From the IMG/VR virus record IMGVR_UViG_3300047559_000087, positions 1-22,538 of that record: a stretch of 22,538 bases of DNA. One strand, 5' to 3'. A program made the translations under genes and the position numbers. How positions within the stretch are numbered: position 1 is the stretch's first letter; each line of letters opens with the position of its first letter. A model generated the notes under the pieces. That model was not told where the DNA came from, searched no databases, and was given only the letters and a program-made list of their open reading frames with translations. Positions 1 to 7,092 of the stretch are shown piece by piece. Source of the DNA: a virus.

Positions 1-2253
1 CCAAATACATCAATTCCAGAATTATATGGTCCAGAATCAACAATATTAAATGTTGATGTGGATTCATTAAGTGATATTAGTGCTTCACAATTCTTTGGAA
101 ATATCACAGAAGGAATGAGTTTAGTAGGAGAATCTTCTGGTGCATTAGCAACTGTTTCCTCTGTGGAATTGGTAAGTGATGACAACGGAGCATTAATTGG
201 AGCATTCTTCATACCAAATCCAGAAGAAAGTGATGTTACTTTTGAAACCGGAAACACAACCGCAAAAGTGGTTTCTCCTCAAGGTACAAGTGCTGCAGAG
301 GCAAACTTTATCTCTGAAGGAGAAAGAATTACTACAACTAGAATAACCTACGCAGATCCTCTAGCACAAACATTTAATGTACCAGAGGAGCAAGGAGTAT
401 TTGTAACCTCTGTTGATATCTTCTTTGGTTCTAAAGATGATACAATTCCAGTCGAACTTCAAATTAGAGAAGTATCTTCAGGAATTCCAGGAGGTCCAGA
501 TAAAATTGTTGGATCTCTGTCGAAAGTGTTGAACCCAAGTGAGATTAGTATAAGTGCCGATGGATCTGCTGCCACCAACTTCAAGTTTGATAATTTGACT
601 AGATTAGAGGGTGGAAGGGAATATGCTGTTGTTCTCATCTCCGATTGCGATTCCTATAATGTTTGGGTATCTAGAGTGGGACAAGTTGAAATCTCAACTG
701 CTTCATTACCAGAGATACAAAAAATTATCATTGGTAAGCAACCTTCTCTTGGTTCAATATTTAAATCTCAAAATGGTTCCACTTGGACTCCAACTCAAGA
801 GGAAGATTTAAAATTCACATTAAATCGTGCAGAATTCTCTAAGACTGGCGGAACTGCATTCCTCACAAATGCAGTATTGTCTGCAAAATCATTACAAAAT
901 AAACTTCCAACAAATCCGATTGCAGCATTATCATCATCTGCAGATTCTCCATATAATGATGGTCGTCATATCCTGGTTTATCATCCAAACCATGGAATGT
1001 ATTCTGAAAATAATAAGGTAACTATTTCTGACATTGAACCAGATGGATTGCCAGTGAAATTGACCTCTCAACTCGATAAAGACTCAAGTGGTCCAATTGA
1101 TCTCTCTTCAATTTCTGGATTTAATGTTTTTGGTGATATTCCAGTTGAAGCAGCTAACCCAGGATATATTAAAATTAATGATGAGATTATTTCTTATGAG
1201 GAAGCAACAGGAGGACAATTAATTAACATTACTAGAGGACTATTAGGAACAGTAGCAGCAAATCATCCTCTAAATTCACAAGTCTATAAGTATGAGTTTA
1301 ATGGAATTGATTTAAGAGAAATTAATACTACATTTAATAGTATTATTGATCCATCTATTGACAGTTACTACGTTCAAATTTCAGATTCTGGACCAGTTTT
1401 TGAATCTACTAAATTCGGTGGTGGAACTAATGCTTATGCCACAAAGAACATTCAATTTAGTATGCTTGAGTTTTCTGAGGATCTTGTTACTAAGTATGAG
1501 GCAACATCAGTATCCTCTTCAGTGAGAACAGTATCTTCAACCAGTGTGTCTAGTTTGCCTGGAACAGAAGTTTCATTTGCCGATCAAGGATTTGATGCAG
1601 TTTCTATCACTGGAGTGAATGAATTCAAAACACCTAGAATGGTTTGCTCTAGAGTAAATGAATTGGAATATCTACCATCATCACAATTTACTAATAGAAA
1701 ATCTTTCACAGTTCAATTGAATTTAGATACTTCAAACACATATCTATCCCCAATTATTAATCTAGATTCTGCTTCGGCATTTGCTGAAAATTATAGAATT
1801 AATAAAGGGGTTGCAGATTATAAAACTGATTCTAGAATCAATTCAAATGTAAATGATCCAAATGCATTTATTTACATTTCTAAGAGAATTAATCTCACAG
1901 AATCTGCTACATCATTAAAAGTTCTCCATTCTGCCTATAGAAATGTTGATTCTGATATTAGAATTCTTTACAAGATTTTTGATGATAAGTCACCAGATAA
2001 CGATCAAATTTGGAGATTGTTCCCAGGATATAATAATTTAGATATTAATGGAAATATAATTAATTTTGAAAATAATAATGGAAGACCCGATGAATTTGTT
2101 CCAGAAAGTTTAAAGGATGAGTATCGTGATTATACATATAGTATTGATAACTTGCCAGAATTTACTTCGTTCTCAATTAAGATAGTTGGAACATCAAGAA
2201 ATCAATCTTATTCACCAATATTAAAAGACTTGAGAGTGATAGCACTTAAATGA
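1..2253 (+). CDS. Large virion structural protein, baseplate/tail-fibre type (5' end missing)
   Basis: The reading frame is open from base 1 through the stop at 2251-2253, so the true start lies upstream; the GTG at 58 is just the first start-like codon. About 750 residues are visible. The protein is beta-rich with few Cys and no membrane segment. Counting from the GTG, a YADPLAQTF segment sits near residues 98-106, a motif I associate with DUF4815-like structural proteins of T4-like marine phages. LVYHPNHGMYS lies near 306-316, and an ITRG-x2-GT-x-A-x2-H module near 370-410, of a type also seen in the tail sheath gene here. In T4 the genes before gp13 encode baseplate wedge proteins, short tail fibre and whisker, so a baseplate or fibre role is likely, but I cannot name the exact gp. 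The stop overlaps the next gene as ATGA. Confidence 0.75.
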   Translation, partial: PNTSIPELYGPESTILNVDVDSLSDISASQFFGNITEGMSLVGESSGALATVSSVELVSDDNGALIGAFFIPNPEESDVTFETGNTTAKVVSPQGTSAAEANFISEGERITTTRITYADPLAQTFNVPEEQGVFVTSVDIFFGSKDDTIPVELQIREVSSGIPGGPDKIVGSLSKVLNPSEISISADGSAATNFKFDNLTRLEGGREYAVVLISDCDSYNVWVSRVGQVEISTASLPEIQKIIIGKQPSLGSIFKSQNGSTWTPTQEEDLKFTLNRAEFSKTGGTAFLTNAVLSAKSLQNKLPTNPIAALSSSADSPYNDGRHILVYHPNHGMYSENNKVTISDIEPDGLPVKLTSQLDKDSSGPIDLSSISGFNVFGDIPVEAANPGYIKINDEIISYEEATGGQLINITRGLLGTVAANHPLNSQVYKYEFNGIDLREINTTFNSIIDPSIDSYYVQISDSGPVFESTKFGGGTNAYATKNIQFSMLEFSEDLVTKYEATSVSSSVRTVSSTSVSSLPGTEVSFADQGFDAVSITGVNEFKTPRMVCSRVNELEYLPSSQFTNRKSFTVQLNLDTSNTYLSPIINLDSASAFAENYRINKGVADYKTDSRINSNVNDPNAFIYISKRINLTESATSLKVLHSAYRNVDSDIRILYKIFDDKSPDNDQIWRLFPGYNNLDINGNIINFENNNGRPDEFVPESLKDEYRDYTYSIDNLPEFTSFSIKIVGTSRNQSYSPILKDLRVIALK

Positions 2254-2480
2254 TAAAAAAATATGCTAAAGTTGATGGGTATCCAAATCTAATCCGAGAT
2301 TTGGATACTAATGCAATAATTAATACAGATTCTGTAGAATCTGTCAATTATGATCGAAATAGAAGACTAAGACAGAAAAAGGATAGTGAATTCAATAAGG
2401 TCAAATCCGATATAGTCGAATTAAAGTCTTCAATTGAAGAAATTAAAAATTTACTTAAGGAGATTATTGATGGAAAGTGA
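2250..2480 (+). CDS. Conserved small phage protein with C-terminal coiled coil, function unknown
   Basis: A 76-residue protein. Its ATG overlaps the stop of the upstream structural gene (ATGA), which suggests translational coupling. The N-terminal half (YAKVDGYPNLIRDLDTNAI) looks like a short protein often found in T4-like cyanophages. From about residue 35 the chain is highly charged, and residues 45-74 carry a heptad-like pattern of I/V/L with E/K, consistent with a short coiled coil. No enzymatic motif is visible. Its place between a large structural gene and gp13 suggests a minor assembly or structural role, but that is only context. Its 3' end overlaps the next small gene by 11 nt. Confidence 0.7.
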   Translation: MIKKYAKVDGYPNLIRDLDTNAIINTDSVESVNYDRNRRLRQKKDSEFNKVKSDIVELKSSIEEIKNLLKEIIDGK

Positions 2481-2652
2481 TTCCGTGCAATTAACTAGTA
2501 TTTCAAAGTTATTTGAATATGAAAAAATATCTAGAGAAATTGAAAATTGCAATGATATGAATGAATTGAAAAATATCTCCAAGTGTTATGTTAAATTATA
2601 TTTTGCATTAGAAGAGATGATTCAGAATTTAAATCTAATGCCAACGGAATAA
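2470..2652 (+). CDS. Small alpha-helical protein, function unknown
   Basis: A 60-residue protein read from the ATG at 2470. I prefer this start over an in-frame ATG at 2434 because a strong AAGGAG ribosome binding site at 2457-2462 sits 7 nt before it, and the earlier start would overlap the previous gene by 47 nt. The sequence is predicted helical and acidic (FEYEKISREIENCNDMNELK, then a KLYFALEEMI helix), with two Cys and no recognisable catalytic motif. It is likely co-translated with the preceding 76-residue gene. I do not recognise a function. A late-promoter-like box begins at its last codons, ahead of gp13. Confidence 0.6.
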   Translation: MESDSVQLTSISKLFEYEKISREIENCNDMNELKNISKCYVKLYFALEEMIQNLNLMPTE

Positions 2653-2655
2653 ATA
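2648..2655 (+). promoter_or_regulatory. Candidate T4-type late promoter ahead of gp13
   Basis: AATAAATA differs by one base from the T4 late consensus TATAAATA. It ends 19 nt before the gp13 ATG and overlaps the stop codon of the upstream small gene. T4-like late genes are read from such boxes by host RNA polymerase with phage sigma gp55. Position and match support the call; no transcript evidence is available. Confidence 0.5.
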
Positions 2656-2674
2656 ACTAAAAAGTGTTTGAATA

Positions 2675-3505
2675 ATGGCAAAACCTGCATCAAGACAAGA
2701 ATTAATCGATTATTGCTTAAGAAAACTTGGTGCTCCTGTATTGGAAATTAATATTGCAGAAGAGCAACTTGATGATTTAGTTGATGATGCTCTGCAATAT
2801 TTCCAGGAGAGGCATTTTGATGGTGTTGAAAAAATGTTTCTCAAGTATAAATTAACTCAAGAAGATAAGGATAGAGGTCGTGCTAGAGGTGGAGAAACAT
2901 CTGCTGGTATAGTTACTACATACGGAACTTCTGGAATTGGTACATTTGCTTGGGAAGAAAATAGTAATTATATTCAAGTTCCAGAAACTGTAATTGGTGT
3001 TGAGAGAGTATTTAAACTTGACAATAGAACAATTTCATCAAACCTTTTTAATGTAAATTATCAATTGTTCTTAAACGATATTTACTGGTTTAGTTCAACA
3101 GAACTATTAAACTATTATGTCACAAAGAGATATCTTGAAGATATTGATTGGATAGTCAATCCAGAAAGGAGAATTAGATTTAATAAAAGGCAAGATAGGT
3201 TATATTTGGATACAAGTTGGGATACTTTACAAGTAGATGATTATCTACTGATAGAATGTTATAGAATTTTAGATCCAAATGATTTCACTAAAGTATGGAA
3301 TGATTCATTCCTTAAATTATATCTAACAGCATTAATTAAGAGGCAGTGGGGACAAAATCTAATTAAATTCCAAGGAGTAAAACTTCCTGGGGGAGTTGAG
3401 TTAAATGGAAGACAAATTTATGATGATGCATTGAAGGATCTTCAAGATATCCAAGATCGTATGATGCTAGAATTTGAATTACCTCCTATGGATTTAATCG
3501 GATAA
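2675..3505 (+). CDS. 13: Neck protein gp13 (head completion)
   Basis: 276 residues; T4 gp13 is about 309. In the T4 family gp13 and gp14 form the neck that closes the filled head and accepts the tail. The sequence is typical of marine T4-like gp13: an N-terminal helix beginning SRQELIDYCLRKLGAPVLEI, an acidic EEQLDDLVDDALQYF segment, a conserved middle with YFQERHFDGVEKMF, and a C-terminal helix rich in Asp/Gln ending in LPPMDLIG. No start-proximal Shine-Dalgarno is strong; the ATG at 2675 is the first in frame and lies just after a late-promoter-like box. The stop is 1 nt from the gp14 ATG, so the two neck genes are surely co-translated. Confidence 0.88.
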   Translation: MAKPASRQELIDYCLRKLGAPVLEINIAEEQLDDLVDDALQYFQERHFDGVEKMFLKYKLTQEDKDRGRARGGETSAGIVTTYGTSGIGTFAWEENSNYIQVPETVIGVERVFKLDNRTISSNLFNVNYQLFLNDIYWFSSTELLNYYVTKRYLEDIDWIVNPERRIRFNKRQDRLYLDTSWDTLQVDDYLLIECYRILDPNDFTKVWNDSFLKLYLTALIKRQWGQNLIKFQGVKLPGGVELNGRQIYDDALKDLQDIQDRMMLEFELPPMDLIG

Positions 3506-3506
3506 T

Positions 3507-4883
3507 ATGTTAAATTCATTTTTCCTACAAGGATCCAACTCCGAGCAAGATCTCGTTCAGGATCTAATTAACGAACAATTAAAAATTTATGGGGTAGATG
3601 TTTATTATCTACCCCGACAAATTTTTTCGGAAGGAAAAGTAATCAGAGATGTAATTTATTCCAAATTCAAAAATGCCTTTCCAATAGAGGCATACGTTAT
3701 GAATTATGAAGGATTTGATGCAAATAGTGTTTTGATGAGTAAATTTGGAGTTAAAGTTACTGATGAAATGTCTCTGATAATTTCTAAAGAAAGATTTGAA
3801 CTTTATATTTCCGAGTTAATGAAAAATATACCAAATATAAAGAATTCGTTACGTCCTAATGAAGGTGACTTGGTATATGTTCCACTGAGTGATAGTTTAT
3901 TAGAAATTAAGTACGTTGAAAATAGAAAACCATTCTATCAACTTCAGAAAAATTATGTTTATGAGTTGAGATGTGAGGTTTATGAAATTGAGGATGATGA
4001 AATTGACACAGGACTTGTTGATATAGATTCTCAACTAAAGGACCTTGGATATACTGCAGTACTAACTTTATCTGGGATAGGATCTACTGCTACAGCATAC
4101 ACTTCCGTCTTAAATGGAGGAATTCAAAAAATAGATGTTATTGACGGTGGGTATGGATACATATCCACTCCAACTATTATAATTGAAGAACCAGAAACTG
4201 GTATTCAGGCACAAGCAGTTGGAATAATGACTGAAAAGAGAAGTCTTTTATCCAAAAAAAGTTTAGATAGAATTTATATTACAAATCCTGGATCTGGATA
4301 CACAGCAACTGATTTACCATCAATATCTTTTTTTGGAGGTGGTGGAAGTGGAGTAAAAGTCAATCCCACAATATCTGATTATGGTAATATTGGAATAGTT
4401 ACTATTACATCTTCAGGATCAGGATATACTTCAGCACCTACAGTTGTATTTTCATCTCCAGTTGGGGGAGGAATAACTGCAATAGCAGAATCTACAATCA
4501 ATAGTTCGGGGCAAGTTGAATCAATAAGAATTATTAATTCTGGTTACGGGTATACAGAGGCACCAACGATTACAATTTCTGCAGGTTCCACGGTTTCTAG
4601 TGGAAACTTTATCTTTGGTGAGAATGTAACATCTTCAATTACTAACATAACTGGAATGGTTCAAAATTGGAATCCAACTACAAGAGAATTAAAAATATCT
4701 GGAATTGGATCAGATTTTGTGGTTGGTGAAATTATCACAGGAGAAACATCAAATTCCACATATATTATTTCAAATTATCAATCTCCAACATCTTCTACTA
4801 AATATGATGATAATGAAAATATAGAGAACGAAGCAGACCAAATCATAGATTTCAGTGAATCCAATCCATTTGGAGACGTGTAA
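3507..4883 (+). CDS. 14: Neck protein gp14, enlarged by a beta-repeat insert
   Basis: 458 residues, much longer than T4 gp14 (about 256). Residues 1-165 are the recognisable gp14 part (DLINEQLKIYGVDVYYLPRQ near 18-37, RPNEGDLVYVPLSD near 116-129), and the acidic tail ending ESNPFGDV resembles the usual marine gp14 C-terminus. Between them, residues about 206-360 contain four copies of a beta repeat with a G-x-G-Y-x(3-6)-P core, followed by a second beta module (360-425, FGENVTSS...GEIITGETS). The insert probably decorates the neck exterior. gp14 acts with gp13 at the head-tail joint. A perfect 9-bp hairpin lies in codons 29-37 and may affect its expression. Confidence 0.87.
   Translation: MLNSFFLQGSNSEQDLVQDLINEQLKIYGVDVYYLPRQIFSEGKVIRDVIYSKFKNAFPIEAYVMNYEGFDANSVLMSKFGVKVTDEMSLIISKERFELYISELMKNIPNIKNSLRPNEGDLVYVPLSDSLLEIKYVENRKPFYQLQKNYVYELRCEVYEIEDDEIDTGLVDIDSQLKDLGYTAVLTLSGIGSTATAYTSVLNGGIQKIDVIDGGYGYISTPTIIIEEPETGIQAQAVGIMTEKRSLLSKKSLDRIYITNPGSGYTATDLPSISFFGGGGSGVKVNPTISDYGNIGIVTITSSGSGYTSAPTVVFSSPVGGGITAIAESTINSSGQVESIRIINSGYGYTEAPTITISAGSTVSSGNFIFGENVTSSITNITGMVQNWNPTTRELKISGIGSDFVVGEIITGETSNSTYIISNYQSPTSSTKYDDNENIENEADQIIDFSESNPFGDV
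3591..3615 (+). other. Perfect 9-bp GC-rich hairpin inside the gp14 coding region
   Basis: GGGGTAGAT at 3591-3599 pairs perfectly with ATCTACCCC at 3607-3615 around a 7-nt loop. It lies 84 nt into gp14 (codons 29-37). A run of six T follows at 3622-3627, 6 nt after the stem. The codons used (GGG, CCC, CGA) are uncommon in this AT-rich window, so the pairing looks selected. It could be an RNA stability, attenuation or translation-tuning element; function is inferred only. Confidence 0.6.
4122..4586 (+). repeat. Four degenerate beta repeats within gp14
   Basis: In protein terms the copies centre on GGYGYISTP, GSGYTATDLP, GSGYTSAP and GYGYTEAP at residues about 214-222, 262-271, 304-311 and 346-353. 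Each is preceded by a strand of the form x-I-x-x-I/V-x-I/V and followed by a strand of small and branched residues. The spacing between copies is 35-50 residues. They are diverged at DNA level. Confidence 0.75.
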
Positions 4884-4916
4884 TTTATTAAATAGTATAG
4901 TTAAGGGAATTTTAAA

Positions 4917-5771
4917 ATGCTTGGAGATTATTTTTATAATAAATGTATTCACAAGACAGTAGTTGCTTTTGGAACTTTATTTAATAATATAAAGATACAT
5001 CATAACGATGTTAATGATAATTCTTTATCGACTTTTAAAGTTCCATTAGCATATGGACCAATACAAAAGTTTTTATCTAGAGTAGAACAATCTCCAGATG
5101 GAAATAGAAGAGTTGCAACTACTCTTCCTAGAATGTCGTTTGAAATGATTTCCCTTGAGTATGCATCTGCAAGAAAATCATCAACAATTCAAACTTTCAA
5201 AGGAACTAGTTCTGTAGATGGAAAGGAAATAAAAAATATTTACGTTCCAGTTCCTTATGATATTGGATTTGAATTAACTATCGTCTCAAAAATACAAGAT
5301 GATTGTCTTCAGATCATAGAACAAATTATACCATTCTTCCAACCATCATTTAATTTGAGTGTTAATTTGATTTCCGAAATAAACGAAGTTAAGGATATTC
5401 CTGTTATATTAAATAGAATTAATTTTAGAGATACTTATGAAGAAGATTTTAATCAGAGAAGACTAATTTATTATACATTAAGTTTCACAGCAAAAACTTA
5501 TATCTTCAATCAAATCCCAGATGATTCTACTGGATTAATTAAGAAAGTTCAAGTTGATTATGCTACAGATGCAATAAAGAATGCCAAGAGAGAGATGAGA
5601 TATACCGTAACTCCAAAGGCACTTCAAGATTATAATGATGATGGAGTTATTAACTCACTCGATGATCCTCTAATTGAATATGGGGATGATTTTGGATTCA
5701 ATAGTCAATTAGAAAATTTTGGAGACTTCAAAGAATTTAGTACTTCACTAGGAACTGATGTTGATGCGTAA
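4917..5771 (+). CDS. 15: Tail sheath stabiliser / terminator gp15
   Basis: 284 residues; T4 gp15 is 272. In T4 a gp15 hexamer sits on gp3 and the last sheath ring and joins the finished tail to the neck. The N-terminus MLGDYFYNKCIHKTVVAFGTLF with the following LSTFKVPLAYGPIQKFLSR is characteristic of gp15 in marine T4-like phages. A conserved core includes ATTLPRMSFEM and VPVPYDIGFEL. The C-terminal part holds a DYNDDGVINSLDDP segment that looks like a dockerin/EF-hand-like Asp-rich loop, perhaps metal-binding. AAGGGA at 4903-4908 precedes the ATG by 8 nt. It follows gp14 after a 33-nt gap and is followed by gp16 after 2 nt. Confidence 0.88.
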   Translation: MLGDYFYNKCIHKTVVAFGTLFNNIKIHHNDVNDNSLSTFKVPLAYGPIQKFLSRVEQSPDGNRRVATTLPRMSFEMISLEYASARKSSTIQTFKGTSSVDGKEIKNIYVPVPYDIGFELTIVSKIQDDCLQIIEQIIPFFQPSFNLSVNLISEINEVKDIPVILNRINFRDTYEEDFNQRRLIYYTLSFTAKTYIFNQIPDDSTGLIKKVQVDYATDAIKNAKREMRYTVTPKALQDYNDDGVINSLDDPLIEYGDDFGFNSQLENFGDFKEFSTSLGTDVDA

Positions 5772-5773
5772 TT

Positions 5774-6190
5774 ATGAAAGAAAATAAATTCAATGCTATA
5801 GAACAATCACTTAATATCGAAACTAGTTTGTCACCCGTCGAACCAGTTGAGGTATCTTCTGTAGAAGTTCCAGATGATCCAAGAAAAGATTATGAATATA
5901 CTAGAGCAAATTTATATAATTTGATAGAAAAGGGTCAGGAAGCAATTAATGGAATTTTGGAGGTAGCACAAAGTTCAGATCATCCCAGAGCATATGAAGT
6001 TGCCGGTCAATTAATCAAGTCTGTTGGAGATGTGAGTGACAAATTGTTAGATCTTCAAAAGAAAATGAAGGATCTTGATGCCCCAGTGAAGGGAAGTCCC
6101 ACTACAGTAAATAATGCTTTGTTTGTAGGATCGACAGCAGAGTTATCAAAACTTATAAAACAAGGACTTCTAAATAATATTGAAGAGTAG
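5774..6190 (+). CDS. 16: Terminase small subunit gp16
   Basis: 138 residues; T4 gp16 is 164. The small terminase forms a ring that recognises phage DNA and stimulates gp17 ATPase and packaging. The diagnostic central helical hairpin is visible at residues about 41-102: EYTRANLYNLIEKGQEAI, then DHPRAYEVAGQLIKSVGDVS and KLLDLQKKMKDLD, the coiled-coil oligomerisation core. The first 40 residues are acidic and proline/valine rich and probably disordered. The C-terminal AELSKLIKQGL segment is the likely gp17-contacting part. The start is 2 nt after the gp15 stop. Unlike T4, where 16 and 17 are adjacent, another gene separates them here. Confidence 0.82.
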   Translation: MKENKFNAIEQSLNIETSLSPVEPVEVSSVEVPDDPRKDYEYTRANLYNLIEKGQEAINGILEVAQSSDHPRAYEVAGQLIKSVGDVSDKLLDLQKKMKDLDAPVKGSPTTVNNALFVGSTAELSKLIKQGLLNNIEE

Positions 6191-6198
6191 TATTTACT

Positions 6199-7086
6199 AT
6201 GAAAGATCCCAAGGGTCCAACAAGACCATATAAAACTGCAGAAGAAATTGCCAAGAAGCATAATGTTTCATTGGAATATATCAACAAGCAAGTTGAACTT
6301 GGAACTGAAGTTGAATTCGAGCATACTACTAGTAAGAAAAATGCAGAGATAACTGCTCTACAGCATTTAGATGAACTTCCAGACTATTATAGTAGATTAA
6401 AAAAGATGGAAAGGAAGAAGTCTTCTGTCAAAGAATCTTTAGATAATAATAAAGAACTTCTTGCTGGAAAAAGATATTGCTTATTATGCAACAAGCACGA
6501 GACAGAATCAGAGTGCTCTTGGGGTCCCAATATGTGGAGAAAGTATAGTATTGCTTCTCTCCATCCAACAAATGAATCTGCAATTTATGAAGATCATAAA
6601 GAGATTGCAAGTGGAAAGAAGAAGGATGAAGAAGGATATATGGCAAGAATTGAATTCGATCAAATTGAAAGGTCAATTAATATTTTAAGAAAATTAGTTA
6701 AGAAGGGAGATCAGCAACTGCCTGCTTGGGTACAATCAAAAATCACTAGAGCAGCAGACTTTATTGATACTGCAGCAGAATATATGTCTAGTGATGAAGA
6801 AGTATCAGAAGGAAAAACATATTCCCAATTTATGACTGAAGTTGCTGCTTGGCAACGTAAAGAGGGAAAGAATTCTTCAGGTGGTCTCAATGAAAAAGGA
6901 AGAAAATCCTACGAAAGAGAAAATCCTGGAAGCGACCTTAAGGCACCTTCAAAGAAGGTTGGTAATCCCCGCAGGGCGTCATTTTGTGCTCGTATGTCAG
7001 GAATGAAGAAGAAACTTACTTCCTCAAAAACTGCTAACGATCCAAATTCAAGAATCAATAAATCATTAAGAGCCTGGAACTGCTAA
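6199..7086 (+). CDS. Multi-domain basic protein between terminase genes (DUF5661-like plus DUF6321-like)
   Basis: 295 residues with three apparent parts. Residues 11-70 (YKTAEEIAKKHNVSLEYINK ... EHTTSKKNAEITALQHLDEL) resemble DUF5661, a small helical domain common in phage proteins. Residues 88-200 include C94-x2-C97-x2-H100-x5-C106, a possible zinc site, and a helical segment (QLPAWVQSKITRAADFIDTA) that I have seen in cyanophage proteins of unknown function. Residues 206-295 (EVAAWQRKEGKNSSGGLNEK, ENPGSDLKAP, SFCARMSGMK) match the DUF6321 type, strongly basic and Gly/Ser rich, possibly nucleic-acid binding. It sits 8 nt after gp16 and 6 nt before gp17, so it is made with the packaging motor. 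A packaging or DNA-handling role is inferred from place and charge only. Confidence 0.72.
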   Translation: MKDPKGPTRPYKTAEEIAKKHNVSLEYINKQVELGTEVEFEHTTSKKNAEITALQHLDELPDYYSRLKKMERKKSSVKESLDNNKELLAGKRYCLLCNKHETESECSWGPNMWRKYSIASLHPTNESAIYEDHKEIASGKKKDEEGYMARIEFDQIERSINILRKLVKKGDQQLPAWVQSKITRAADFIDTAAEYMSSDEEVSEGKTYSQFMTEVAAWQRKEGKNSSGGLNEKGRKSYERENPGSDLKAPSKKVGNPRRASFCARMSGMKKKLTSSKTANDPNSRINKSLRAWNC

Positions 7087-7092
7087 TAAATT

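Noticed and set aside
58-60. GTG at 58 as the start of the first structural protein
   Set aside because: The frame is open to base 1 with similar amino-acid composition, so the gene continues upstream.
2434-2469. ATG at 2434 as start of the 60-residue protein
   Set aside because: The ATG at 2470 has a well-spaced AAGGAG; the longer form only adds residues overlapping the previous gene.
4884-4916. TTATTAAATA before gp15 as a late promoter
   Set aside because: Has an inserted base or two mismatches relative to TATAAATA; gp15 can be read with gp14.
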